A DNA stretch of 64,000 nt, from the NCBI GenBank assembly GCA_964404215.1, contig CAYOJF010000006.1:1-64000 (forward strand), written 5' to 3'. Below, one piece after another: positions 50,651 through 63,300 of this stretch (positions are counted from its first letter, which is position 1; each line of letters begins with the position of its first letter). Both the position numbers and the translations under genes were made by a program. This stretch comes from Aureispira sp964404215 (GTDB taxonomy: Bacteria; Bacteroidota; Bacteroidia; Chitinophagales; Saprospiraceae). The notes under the pieces were generated by a model. That model made no database searches. It was not told where the DNA came from and worked only from the letters and a program-made list of their open reading frames with translations.

Positions 50651-53299
50651 TTATTTTTTAGGATCTACAATAGTCGGTTTGTTATCATCATATTTTACTT
50701 TGATATAATCTGTTTTATCAAATTTTGTTACAAAGACTTCTGTCCGTCTATTGACCTGATGTTCGTATTCAGAGCATTCTACACCATCTTTACACTTATT
50801 TCGAGGTCTAGATTCTCCATACCCTACAGCTTTTATTCTATTTCCAGCAATTCCTTTCTTCATTAAATACTCTTTAGCAGACTTAGCTCTATTAGAAGAT
50901 AGTGTTCTATTATAACTATCGGTTGCTCTGGCATCTGTATGAGAAGATAATTCGATCTCCATACTGGGAAATGTTTGCATTAAAAAAGCTAAATCATCTA
51001 AATCACCTGCTGCTTCGGAGCGAATATAATACTGATCAAAATCATAATAAATATTTTTGAGCTCAATAACATCCCCTGCTTTTATTGATTGGCGAATTTT
51101 TGTTCCTCCTACTGTAAGTGGGTTTCCTAGCTTATCAAAACCTGGAGCCATCAATAGCTCTAGTGCTACTGGTTCTTCACAATCTTTAGGATCAATCAAC
51201 GAAATAATTTGATTCGCTCCTACAAAATTATCTTTGCGTGCTTTGACAACATACTCACATCCACACTCCAATGGAAAACTAAATAAACCTGTCCTATCTA
51301 CCTTAACTACCACTTCCTCTCCTGTACATCTATTGAGTAAAGTCACATCTGTACGTGGAATAGGTCTACCATATTCATCATGCAATACAATTCCCTTTAC
51401 ATGTGGTGTACCTGGGGGATAAGTCGGATTTGGATTTCCACTTGTTGGATTATTAGGGTCATTTGGAATAGGAGTAGCAGCAATCAACTCTGCGTATTCA
51501 GGATCATAATCTGGACTGTTAGGATCCATTTTGGGATCATAATAAGGCGAGCTCTTGTCTGGACTTGGTTTTCCTCCTGATGCTAATAAAGCATCTAGCT
51601 TTAGTAGACCAATACAGTATTCTTCTACTTCTCCTCCTCTCAGTGGCATCCTGAATGTTTCGGTAGCTAATACGTAGCCATTCTTTTTAGCTTGGATTTT
51701 ATAGCTTTTACCAGCTTCCATCTTAATAGGAGCTACTCCTTTATCATCCGTATACATTAGACCTAACTGAGCCTTTTGATCCTTTGTCAAATCATTAAGT
51801 TTGATTCGGTATTCATTAGAACCTTCCTCTATTGGTGTCAATGAGAGCACCATTGTCGCTCCATCCAACTGGCTCAAATTAATGTCTTCCATTTCACCTG
51901 TTTCGCTAATAGGCTTTATGGTCAACTCAGCTCCTTGTATGCGTTCGTTAGTTGCTTTATCAAATACACAGAGCTGCATAGGGTACATTGGTGCTGGAGT
52001 GGTTTCGTTCATACTGTTTTCTGCCACAAAACTATAAATATCATCCTGCCCTTGTCCTCCCGTTCTACTGGAGGTAAAATACCCCGTTTTATTATCTGGA
52101 CGCATTATAAATCCAAAGTCATCTTTTTTAGAATTGAAAGGTGCTCCCAAATTCAATGGCACTTCCCAAATCGCATCTGGTCCTTCTGTCTTTTTGTGTG
52201 CCATATAGATATCTAGTCCTCCTATTCCAGCTCTTCCATTAGAAGAAAAATAAAGTGAACCATCTGTATGAATATAGGGAAATACTTCATTACCTGGCGT
52301 ATTGATCTCTGGCCCTAAGTTGACTGGTGAGGACCAACTGTTCCCTATCAAATAAGAAACATACAAATCCATTCCACCTTGAGATCCCTCTCCATGACTG
52401 CTAGCGAAAACTAACATTCTTTCATCTGGCGAAAGTGCTGGATGACAAATATCAATTGCTCTATCGTTAAACTTCAACTCCTCTATCTCTTTCCAGATAC
52501 CTTTTATCTTTCGAGCAGAATATACTTTAAGTTTAGTAATTCGTTCTTTGTCTGTTCCTCGTTTACCATTCAGAAAATTATTTCTAGTAAAAAATATTTT
52601 CTGGTCATCATCAGTAAACGTCACAGGACCTTCATGAAACTTAGTATTGATTTGATCAGAGAATGCAGTTGGATTCTCAAATACCTCTCCTTCCTGTTTA
52701 GCATAATACAAATCCATACAGTTTGCATTCAGCCACTCATCAATTTGGTCGCCACTAGCATTGGATCTATTGGATACATAGACCAATCCTCCCTCATGAA
52801 ACATAGGACTAAAATCCAAATCAGGTCCATTTAATACCACTTCATTTTTGACCTCTACCTTTCCTTTAGCTTTATACGTTGGAATTTGAGCACAGGCCTT
52901 ATAGCCTTCTATTGCTCGTTCATCTACTTCGCCATCTGCCTGCTGCTCATCTTTTACAATTTGGTACTGCTTCCTAGCTTCCACATAGTTACCATTTGCT
53001 TGCAATGCTTGAGCATAATAAAGATGATTATCCCCATTACCCTGTTCTAGTTCAACTAGTCGTTGGTATACTTTTTCTGCATTTTTGAAGTCACTGAGTT
53101 TTCGATAACTTGTTCCTAGTTTATTTAATAAATTTTTATCTGCTTGAGTAATATCTGCATCTCCTTCTAAAGCGATGAATTCTGCATAACCCAAATTTTT
53201 GTATACTCGCTCTGCCTTTTTACTGACACCTGTCGATTGTTGGGCAACCACCCAAGGTATCATTCCAAAAAAGCAAAAAATATAGATGATATTTTTCAT
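50651..53299 (-). CDS. OmpA-family protein with TPR, PD40 propeller and carboxypeptidase-like domain (PorE-like)
   Basis: An 882-residue exported protein: signal peptide (residues 1-20, VVAQ), TPR-like helices (about 30-150), a PD40/WD40-type beta-propeller (about 155-430; repeats such as CHPALSPDERMLVFASS and EVFPYIHTDGSLYFSSNG), an extended Asp/Pro/Asn-rich linker (about 580-640) after a beta domain, a carboxypeptidase-regulatory-like/CNA-B-type domain (about 645-730) and a C-terminal OmpA domain (about 745-865: IYYDFDQYYIRSEA, LSSHTDARA, VNRRTEVFV). This order matches PorE, a type IX secretion/outer-membrane component. It is downstream of a PorP/SprF gene and a giant T9SS cargo in one transcriptional direction. 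Confidence 0.9.
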   Translation of the reverse strand: MKNIIYIFCFFGMIPWVVAQQSTGVSKKAERVYKNLGYAEFIALEGDADITQADKNLLNKLGTSYRKLSDFKNAEKVYQRLVELEQGNGDNHLYYAQALQANGNYVEARKQYQIVKDEQQADGEVDERAIEGYKACAQIPTYKAKGKVEVKNEVVLNGPDLDFSPMFHEGGLVYVSNRSNASGDQIDEWLNANCMDLYYAKQEGEVFENPTAFSDQINTKFHEGPVTFTDDDQKIFFTRNNFLNGKRGTDKERITKLKVYSARKIKGIWKEIEELKFNDRAIDICHPALSPDERMLVFASSHGEGSQGGMDLYVSYLIGNSWSSPVNLGPEINTPGNEVFPYIHTDGSLYFSSNGRAGIGGLDIYMAHKKTEGPDAIWEVPLNLGAPFNSKKDDFGFIMRPDNKTGYFTSSRTGGQGQDDIYSFVAENSMNETTPAPMYPMQLCVFDKATNERIQGAELTIKPISETGEMEDINLSQLDGATMVLSLTPIEEGSNEYRIKLNDLTKDQKAQLGLMYTDDKGVAPIKMEAGKSYKIQAKKNGYVLATETFRMPLRGGEVEEYCIGLLKLDALLASGGKPSPDKSSPYYDPKMDPNSPDYDPEYAELIAATPIPNDPNNPTSGNPNPTYPPGTPHVKGIVLHDEYGRPIPRTDVTLLNRCTGEEVVVKVDRTGLFSFPLECGCEYVVKARKDNFVGANQIISLIDPKDCEEPVALELLMAPGFDKLGNPLTVGGTKIRQSIKAGDVIELKNIYYDFDQYYIRSEAAGDLDDLAFLMQTFPSMEIELSSHTDARATDSYNRTLSSNRAKSAKEYLMKKGIAGNRIKAVGYGESRPRNKCKDGVECSEYEHQVNRRTEVFVTKFDKTDYIKVKYDDNKPTIVDPKK

Positions 53300-53321
53300 T
53301 GTTATTTTAATTTTCGTTGGT

Positions 53322-54245
53322 CTAGAAGAACCTTGGATTATGTAATTTTTTAGCTTTCTTAAAGAAACAATACTGCAACATCACATCTACACTTCCTGCA
53401 TTATACTGCTGCAATGGAGTCAATGTAAAGTCATACGAAAGAGATACTGCTAACTGAGGGAAAATTCGCCACTGAATCAGTCCATCCACTGAATCTCCTA
53501 AACGATAAGTCACTCCCAATAATATTTTTTCGAAAAAGACAAAACTCAAGTTAATGTCTGCATCAAAAGGCGTATTAGGAATATACTTTAGCATAACATT
53601 AGGTTGTAACTGTACATTCTTACCAATATCTAATGACAATCCTCCCATCAAGAAATAATGCTGTTGCAATTCAGGCTCTATACTAGAATTACTATTGTTG
53701 TTGAAGTCAATGCGATTACGAAAAATACGTGGCACTGAAAATCCAACATACCAAGTTCTAGCTTGATAAAATACCCCTGCACCAAAGTTAGGCACCATTT
53801 TGCTTGCTACTCCTACAGGAACTGTTGGGTCAAAAGCTTGCGTTAACTCTGCTTGATCCCAGCGAATAGTCATATAATTCAATGTGCCTCTAAGCCCAAT
53901 ACTAAGCGTAGATTCATTTTTGAGTTTGATACGATAAGCATAACTCACATCAAAATTCCATCGATCTGTCAGTCCTAACCTATCATTCGTCAGCGTAAAT
54001 CCTATTCCCATTCTCTTTTTCCAGACGGGAGCATTTACCGTAAAGGTCCCCGACTCTGGTGCCCCTGTTATTCCTATCCATTGTTTACGATAAATAGCCG
54101 AAAGGCAGGTATGTCCTTTTCCTCCTGCATAAGCGGGATTAAAATACATTTTATTGAACATGAATTGCGTGTATTGCACATCCTGCTGTGCTGATAAATT
54201 GCTTACACACAAGATTGCTATCGCTAATAATATAATTTTTTTCAT
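53322..54245 (-). CDS. PorP/SprF-family type IX secretion membrane protein
   Basis: A 307-residue outer-membrane protein: signal peptide (residues 1-19, LSAQ) then the family-defining start QYTQFMFNKMYFNPAYAGG, followed by a beta-barrel. PorP/SprF proteins pair with specific giant type IX cargos that carry the type B C-terminal domain and are needed for their secretion or surface anchoring. It lies between a giant cargo gene and a PorE-like OmpA protein, the usual trio order. The 62-bp gap to the cargo contains a hairpin. Confidence 0.94.
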   Translation of the reverse strand: MKKIILLAIAILCVSNLSAQQDVQYTQFMFNKMYFNPAYAGGKGHTCLSAIYRKQWIGITGAPESGTFTVNAPVWKKRMGIGFTLTNDRLGLTDRWNFDVSYAYRIKLKNESTLSIGLRGTLNYMTIRWDQAELTQAFDPTVPVGVASKMVPNFGAGVFYQARTWYVGFSVPRIFRNRIDFNNNSNSSIEPELQQHYFLMGGLSLDIGKNVQLQPNVMLKYIPNTPFDADINLSFVFFEKILLGVTYRLGDSVDGLIQWRIFPQLAVSLSYDFTLTPLQQYNAGSVDVMLQYCFFKKAKKLHNPRFF

Positions 54246-54261
54246 GATTATTATTTTGAAA

Positions 54262-54287
54262 AGTGAGAGGAGTAAACTCCTCTCACT
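54262..54287 (-). terminator. Hairpin between adhesin and PorP/SprF gene
   Basis: A 12-bp perfect stem AGTGAGAGGAGT/ACTCCTCTCACT (54262-54273 with 54276-54287). There is no strong T run, so this may attenuate rather than stop transcription, lowering PorP expression relative to the cargo. Confidence 0.5.
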
Positions 54288-54307
54288 AATTGTGTTATTA
54301 TTACAAT

Positions 54308-57300
54308 TTATCTTCTAACTTCTATAAATCCTTGGAATTTACGTCCATCCTGCAACTCCATAATATAGAAGTAAGCTGCATCTGGTACTGGTGCTCCATT
54401 ATGTGTTCCACCCCAGTTGTTTTGATAATTCTCATCTTCATAGATAACATCTCCCCAACGGTTGAAAACTTGAAGTTTAGTGCCAGTCAACCCATCCAAA
54501 CAAGGAATGACAAAATTCTCATTGATATCATCTCCATTCGGAGTCATCATATTTGGAATATTACACTCAAAACCACCCTGTACATCGATTACTACATAAG
54601 CAGTATCACAATAAATAGCTGGACAATTTGGATTACATAACTGATAAATAAAGTTCTGATCGACTAGTATATCCTGTAGTATCACCTCAAATTCACCTGT
54701 ACCTAAGTTATTAAGTACGCCACTATTAATACTTTGTGTTACACTAATATCCCAGTTATTATTCAAGTCATCATTTGGAATAACATCTATTGTATTGCCA
54801 GTGCTATTATAGATAACAACAAAACTATCTGAATTAGCGACTGGTGCATCATCAATTTCAATAATGACAGTATCAGAAGAATAATCAACACATGCTTCAT
54901 TGCTCAACGTCCAAACAAAAACGTTTTGTCCCAACGGTAAGTTAATAATCTCTGTAGTAGTACTTGGTGGTGTTACAATCGTTGCCGATGAAGTAGTCGT
55001 CCAGAATCCAGTACCAACACTAGGTGTAGTAGCCCTTAAGGTAGCGGTATCTTCTCCACAAATCACTCGATCTAAACCAGCATACGCAGCATCTGAAGGT
55101 AAGCTACTCACTTGTACCCTAACCATATCGGTATCATAATCCGTACAAGGTCCATTGCTCACACTCCAGCTAAAGGTATAACTAGAGTCAAGTGCCAATC
55201 CTGTTACGGTAGAATTAGGATCATTTACATCGGTAATCACCACTCCAGCACTAGATTGGTTACTAGGTTGTCTCCATTGGCCAATAGCTACTGTCGGTAC
55301 AGCTGCACTCAATTGTGCCGTATCTGCATTACAGATATTAATATCCAATCCTGCATTAGCGGTATCTACGCTAGTTGTAGGGGTCACAATTACTAGTATA
55401 GTATCAATCGAATAATCAACACAAGCTCCATTCGTCAAGCTCCAATAGAATTCCATGGTGTCTATCGGTAAATTTACTGCTGCTGAATTAGCTAAAGTAG
55501 GATTGATAATCACCCCTGTTGAATTAGTCGTCCAAACTCCTGTACTAAACTGTGGCATTGTTGCATCTAATGTAGTACTATTTCCATCACAAACAATGAT
55601 GTCTGTTCCTCCATAGGCAACTTCTGGTGGCAATGCATTGATATTGTATGTCACCTCGTCTGTACTATAATCTGGACACCCTAAAGTAGAAATGGTCCAA
55701 GTAAAGGTATAAGATTGTCCCACTTGTATTCCCAATACAGAAGAGTTAGGGTCTGTTGGGTCTGTAATAATAATTCCTTGACTAGACTGACCAGAAGTCT
55801 GTGTCCAAAGTCCTGTACTATTCGTTAGCGTATCTGCTTGTAGAATAATAGAATCTACTCCACAAAGTGTTTCATCAAATCCTGCAAATGCTAAATCAGT
55901 ACTTGCTGGAGAAATAATCACTTGGATAGAATCTACTGAATAATCCACACAGGCTCCATTACTTAATGTCCAGAAATAGACCGTAGTATCTTCTTGAATA
56001 TTGACTACTTGTGTATTGTTAGCACTTGGTGTCACAATAGTAGCCGTATCGTTAGTCGTCCAGAATCCGCCACCTAATGGTGGGATAGTAGCATCTAGCT
56101 GAATGGTATTACCACCACATAGGATGGTATCTTCTCCTGCATAAGCTACATTCGTTGGTAGTATATCTATCGTAATCAATACTTGATCGGTAGAATAATC
56201 TACACAGCCTCCATTAGTCAATGTCCATGTAAAGGTATAGGTATTACCAGCAATCAATCCACTTACCGTACTAGCGGTATCTGTTGGTGTTGTAATTACT
56301 GCCCCAAGACTTGCCTGTGAAGCTGTCTGTGACCAATATCCTCCTCCTACACTTGGTGCAGTAGCATTCAACTGTACTGTTGATACATCACAATAAGCAG
56401 AATCTAGTCCAGCATCAGCCACATCTGAAGATGGTGCTGTTACATTAATCACGACTGTATCATTGTCATAGTCCGCACAGCTACCTGCACTCAACGTCCA
56501 AATAAATACATTCTGCCCAACTGTCAATCCTGAAACTGTTGAATTTGGTAAAGTTGGATTACTAATAGTAGCACTAGAAGTAGTCGTCCACAATCCTGTG
56601 GCTACTGTTGGTACAGAAGCGTTTAGTTGACTAGTAGTTGTAATTCCACACAAGTTAATATCATTACCTGCAAAAGCATTGTCTGGTGGAATTGCATTGA
56701 CTGTAATAGCAACATTGTCACTAGAATAATCTACACAAACTCCATTTGTCAATACCCACGTAAAGACATAAGTTGTATTTGCGTTCAATCCTACTACTTG
56801 CGAATTAGGATCACTTGGATTAACAATAGTCGCTCCTTGAGCAGCTTGGCTTGATGTCTGTGTCCACATTCCAGTACCTGCACTTGGTGCTGTTGCTCCT
56901 AGTGTAGTTGTGGTATTACAGATAATTTGATTATTACCTGCTTCTGCTGTATCAGTAGTTATGGAAGAAATCACTAGTACAGAATCAACTGAATAATCAT
57001 TACAAATACCATTACTCAAACTCCAAACAAAATAACTCGTATCCTGTGGTAAGTTGGTTACAATTGTATTCTCATCTGTAGGATCAATAATAGTAGCGGT
57101 AGAGCTACTCGTCCAGTTTCCTGTACCGAACTGAGAAGCTTGGGCTGCTAGATTAATTGTTGTTTGATTACAAACTAAAATTGGTTGACCCGCAAAAGAT
57201 ACATCTGGTGGTGCTACATCAATCATAATGTTCACCGCATCTGCATCATAATCGGTACAATTACCATTACTTAATGTCCAGACAAAAACATAGTTATTAC

Positions 57301-60300
57301 CTGCCATTAATCCAGTTACCGAAGTAGTAGCGTTAGTTGGATTTGTGATGACAACCCCCTGCCCTGCTTGTGCCGCAGATTGAGTCCATAATCCCGTACT
57401 AACTGTTGGTGTTGTTGCTGTCAGTGTAGCAGAATTTACTCCACATATTCTCTGATCCAAACCTGCAAAAGCTGCATCTGGACTACTTGGTGTTACTTCC
57501 ACGACCATAGAATCTACAGAGAAATCTGTACAAGCTCCATTGCTCAATGTCCAGAAGAAAGTACTGGTACCTACTGGTAAGTTATATACTGCTGTATTCG
57601 CTACATTTGGATTTGCAATAGTAGCTCCCGAAGTAGTCGTCCACATTCCAGTTGCATTACTTGGTGCAGTAGCATCTAGTGCTGTACTAAATAGATTACA
57701 CAATCCAATATCATTTCCAGCAAAAGCTGTTGCAGTTGGTACTTCGTCAATGACCGCTGTAGTCACAGCAGATGGTTGACTTGGACAGTCATTATTAGTT
57801 GTTATGACATAATAATCACCTGCATTAGCTGTAGTTGCTCCTACTATCGTCAGTGTTTGTCCTGTCCCAACACTTGTGTTCGTAGCAGCACTGAACCATT
57901 CATAAGTAGCTCCTGCTACTGCATTACTGGCCGTCAATATCAAATCATCCCCTTCACATATTGGCGTATTATTGCTTGTAATAAATGGTGTCATTGGTAT
58001 TGGATTAACAGTAACTATAGTCGCTGTATCCGCACTTCTACATCCATTGGCATCTACTACATAAAGATTATAACTTCCTGAATCTACTACCGTAGCACTC
58101 ATGACTACAGAAGGATTTTGTAAGTTAGACTGGAATCCGTTTGGTCCTGTCCAGAAATATCCTGCTGCATTAGTAGGCGTATTCAATACTAGAGCATCTC
58201 CCTCACAAACGGTCACACTATCCACTACACTTGGTGTAGCAGGAGTAGGAAATACCGTTGCAGTAGTAAATCCTGCTGGTGAAGTACAACCATTGACAGT
58301 AATAAATAAATAGAAGGTACTATCTATTGTAATATCTCTGATTGTTGGGTTCTGACTAGTCGCTACTAAAGTAGTTTGGTTAGAATCTGCATACCAAGCA
58401 TAACTCGCTCCGTTTACAGAAGAGGTAAACAATGTCACATCATCCCCTACACATACTGGGCTATTATTAAATACTGCTTGTGCTGCTGGTATACTATTAA
58501 TAATCACATTTTCTATGTTAGAAGGAATAGATTCACATCCATTCGTATCAATAACAACGACCGTCCAATTTCCATCTTGATAGAAAGTATTGTTATCGTT
58601 GATAAGCAAACTTGCTACAGTAGTTAATGTATCTGCTCCATTAGGTGCCGTCCATCTGTAGTTCGCTGCCATAGCAGTGGTAGATAAAACTAAACTATCC
58701 CCATCACAAATAGCACTATTGCTACTCAGTACAGGCTGCAATGGATTAGGATTCACTCCTACATTTACAGTAGTATCTTCACTCTGACAACCATTGTTGT
58801 CAATGATATATAAAGTATAAGCTCCTGAATCTACTACAGTAGAATTAACTACCGATGGATTTTGTAGATTCGAAGTAAATCCATTTGGCCCTGTCCATAC
58901 ATATCCTGCGGCTGTTGTGGTTGTTGACAATACAATAGCATCTCCTGCACAAACATCAAAGTCTGCTGGTATAGCTGGCGTAGCAGGTACTGGATGTACG
59001 GTTACATTATTTACTCCTGCTGCTGATGTACAGCCATTGACTGTTACAAATAAGTAGAAGGTAGTATCTGTAGTAATATTGGTAATGGTTGGATTCTGGC
59101 TAGTAGCTACTAAAGTAGTTTGTGTAGAATCAGCATACCAGTTATAACTTGCTCCTGCTACTGTAGTAGTAGTCAATTGTACTGACGCTCCCACACATAC
59201 TGGACTGTTATTAAACACTGCTGGTGTATCTGGTATTGGATTAATGATTACATTAATTGTATTTGATTCGGTACGACATCCCGTAATCGTATCAATACAG
59301 ATCATCGTCCAATCTCCATTCAAGTAATTAGGATCAGTAGCTGGAATCATAGTCGTACTACCTAATGTCCATAGTACATTTCCTCCACCTGGTGCTCCAA
59401 GTGTTCCTGAACTATTTCCGTTTGGTCCTATCCACTGTGATTGTCCACAGCTACTACTAGAACTTAGTATCAATGTATCTCCGAAACAAAGTGGTCCATT
59501 ATCCACAATTGTTGGCATTGGTGGATTGGCATTGATTGTTACATTTACTGAAGTATCTGCACTTCTACATCCCCAAGTATTCGTCACATATAAAGTATAA
59601 GTTCCCGAATCTACGGCACTAGCATTGCGTACTGTTGGCATTGGCAAATTAGACTGGAATCCATTTGGTCCTGTCCAGAAGTAGCCTACTGCATTAGTAG
59701 TCGTCATGAGTACCAAATCATCGCCTTCACATACTGCAAAATCAGCTGGTATAGCTGGAGTAGCAGGATTTGGATAAATTCTAATCTCCTCTTCTCCGGG
59801 TAAAGAAATACATCCGTCAACAAATACAGTCAAACTATATAGTCCTGTATCTGCTTGTGTTGCATTTGGTATAATCAACGATGGAACCAATGTCGTGTCT
59901 CTATTTCCATTAGGCGAAAGCCAGAAATAACGTACATCTGTACCAAAGTAAGCTTGTGTATTTAAAGTCAAATCCTGTGTTCCTGCACAGAATGGTGCAT
60001 TATGTGTAATTGTTGGTGTCTGTGGTTTTGGATAGATAGTCACCTCTACGGTTGCAAATGATTCACAACCGAAAGAATCTGCTACTGTCAACCCATAACT
60101 TCCTGCATTGAAAGTATATCCATTTGGTATTACTGGATTTTCTAATGTAGACATAAATCCATTTGGTCCTGTCCAACGATAGGTCGCAATATTACCTGTT
60201 GCGTTAGCAAACAAGAATAAAGTATCCAACTGACACAATGGGTCATAACTTGGATTAGGTATTACCGGTGCTGGTATCACTTCTATCAAAGTAGAATCTG

Positions 60301-63300
60301 CCAAAGAAGTACATCCATTAACTGTAGCTACTACATAATAAGTAGCTGACGTCATCATATTAGACAATGTTGGTGTTCTTACTGTTGATACCAATGTCGT
60401 CAAGCTGGCGTCACTATACCATTCATAACTCGCATTTGGAATCTCTGTAGCACTCAACTCTCCATTTTCTCCTGCACAAATAGGCCCGTTATTGAAAGCA
60501 CTTACTACAGGTATTGGTTGAATTTCTACGGTTACCGTATTCGATTCTGAACGACAACCTGTTGTCGTATCAATACAGATCATGTACCAATTTCCATTCA
60601 AATAGTTAGGATCTGTAGATGGAATACGGGTAGTACTACCGAATGTCCACAATACATTTCCTCCTCCAGGTGTTCCTAGTGTTCCTGTACTGTTCCCATT
60701 TGGTCCTATCCACTGCGACTGTCCACAGTCAGTACTCGAACGCAATACCAAAGTATCTCCAAAACAAAGTGGGCTATTGCTCACTATGGTTGGGCTAGCA
60801 GGTTTTGCATTTACAGTTACTGTTACTGAAGTATCTCTACTTGGACATCCGTTAGCATCTATTGTTGCTAAAGTGTAGGTTCCTGCATCTATTGCTCTTG
60901 CGTTCGTCACAACTGTTGGATTTTGCAAATTGGAAGTAAATCCATTTGGTCCTGTCCAACTGTAGCTAGAGGCGACTGTGGTGGTTGCTAGTGTAATATT
61001 ATCTCCTTCACAAACATCAAAGTCCGCTGGTATAGCTGGGACCGTTGGTGTCGGATTAACCTGAATCTGACTCGCAGTAGCTGGTGAGCTACATCCATTC
61101 AGTGTCACTACTAAATGCCAAGTCGTATCTACAGTAATGTTATTCACTATAGGGTTTTGCATTACAGACACTAAATTAGTTAACCCAGCATCACTATACC
61201 ATTCATAGCTAGCTCCTGCTTGTGTCGCTGTCATAAACTGTCCGTTCTCTCCTTCACAAACAGGACCATTGTTTGTCACAATTGGTGCTGATGGAATAGG
61301 ATTGATCATTACATTTGTTGGTGCTGATGGAGTAGAACTACATCCTGCTGTACTTACTGCTGTTACCGTCCAGTTTCCTGACTGGTAGAACGGTGTTGTA
61401 TTATCAATAGCAATTAACCCTGCATTAGCATTGGTCGTGTCTAGACCATTCGGTGCTGTCCAAATATAACTTGGAGCAAACACGTTAGTTGTCAAAAATA
61501 TCACATCTCCATCACATATTGGACTGTTACTGGATATAACAGGTTGTGCTGGATTTGCATTGACGGTTACAGTTACAGTAGTATCTCTACTTAGACATCC
61601 ATTCGCGTCAATAATAGATAAAGTATATGTTCCTGCATCCGCAGTAGTTGCATTAGCAACCACGCTTGGATTTTGCAAGTTAGATGTAAATCCATTTGGT
61701 CCTGTCCAGTTATACCCATTGGCGGAGGTAGTCGTAGATAATGCAATATTATCCCCTTCACATACCGCAAAATCTGCTGGTACTGCTGGTGCTGCTGGCA
61801 CTGGATTTACCCTAATAGTATTTGCGGTAGCTGGTGAGCTACAGCCATTCTGTGTAATGACTAAATGCCAAGTCGTATCTATCGTTAGATTATTAATTAT
61901 TGGGTTCTGCATTACAGAAACCAAATTCGTCAATCCTGCATCGCTATACCATTCATAAGTAGCTCCAGGCTGTGTAGCAGTCATGAACTGTCCATCTTCA
62001 CCATTACAAATTGGACCGTTATTAGTCACAATTGGTGCTGGTGGAATCGGATTGATAACCACGTTAGTAGGTACAGGTGAAGTAGTGGTACATCCTGCTG
62101 CACTCACAGCCGTTACCGTCCAGTTACCTGATTGATAAAACGGTGTTGTATTATCAATAGCAATTAACCCTGCATTGGCATTAGTTGTATCTAGACCGTT
62201 TGGTGCTGTCCAAATATAACTTGGAGCAAACACGTTAGTCGTCAAAAAGATCACATCGCCATCACATATTGGACTGTTACTGGATATAACTGGTTGTGCT
62301 GGATTTGCATTGACAATTACTGTCGCAGTCGTGTCATCAGAAGCACATCCATTGCTATAAACTACCTCTAAGCGGTAAGTCCCTGCATTAGCAGTAGTTG
62401 CATTTGTAATGACTGTAGGATTCTGTTGAGTAGAAGTAAATCCATTTGGTCCTGTCCAACTGTAGCTATCTGCGATAGTATTTGTGGTTAGAGTTATGGT
62501 TTCTCCTTCACATATAGCTGAGTCAGCACTAATATTTGGTGCTGCTGGCTGAGGAATAACATTCACTAATGTACTAGCCGCTGGTGAAGTACATCCATTT
62601 ACGGTCACCACTACATAGAAAGTGCTGTCTATTGTGAGGTTAGTCACTGTAGTAGTAGCAGTCGTAGCAATTAAGTTAGTCAAAGCCGCATCATTATACC
62701 ATTGATAAAAGGCATTTGGTGCTGCTGGTGTACTTAGTATCGCATCTGCTCCTATACATACTGGTCCATTATTCGTAGCATTTGGTGCTGTTGTTGAAGA
62801 ATTGATGACCACATTAGAAAGATTAGAAGCTAAAGAAGCACAATTGTTACCTACTTGTGTTTTCAATGACCAATCTCCAGATTGATAATAAGTTGTATTC
62901 GTTGGTATAATCATTAATGTACTAGTGGTAGTAACTGTATCTAATCCGTTTGGTGCTGTCCAACGGAAAGTATCTGCCATAGCAGTAGTACTTAATAATA
63001 AAGTATCTCCTGTACAAATTGCTGAATTATTCGTCAATACTGGTGCTGCTGGTGCCATGTTAATGACCACATTAACAGAGGCAGAAGGAGATTCGCATCC
63101 ATTAGCATCTGTTGTAATCAATTGATAAATTCCAGCATCTGCTGCCATCGCATTTGCAATTACTGCTGGATTTTGGCTCGTAGAGCTAAATCCGTTTGGT
63201 CCTGTCCAATTATAGCTACTCGCTACTGCATTGGTACTTAATGCCAAATCCTCACCTTCACATAATGGCGAATTGAATACGATAGCAGGTACCAATGGAA

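Noticed and set aside
54290..54640. 116-aa plus-strand ORF over the adhesin terminus
   Set aside because: Antisense to the coding strand of the sorting domain, with atypical Cys/Ile/Trp/Ser content and no start signal.
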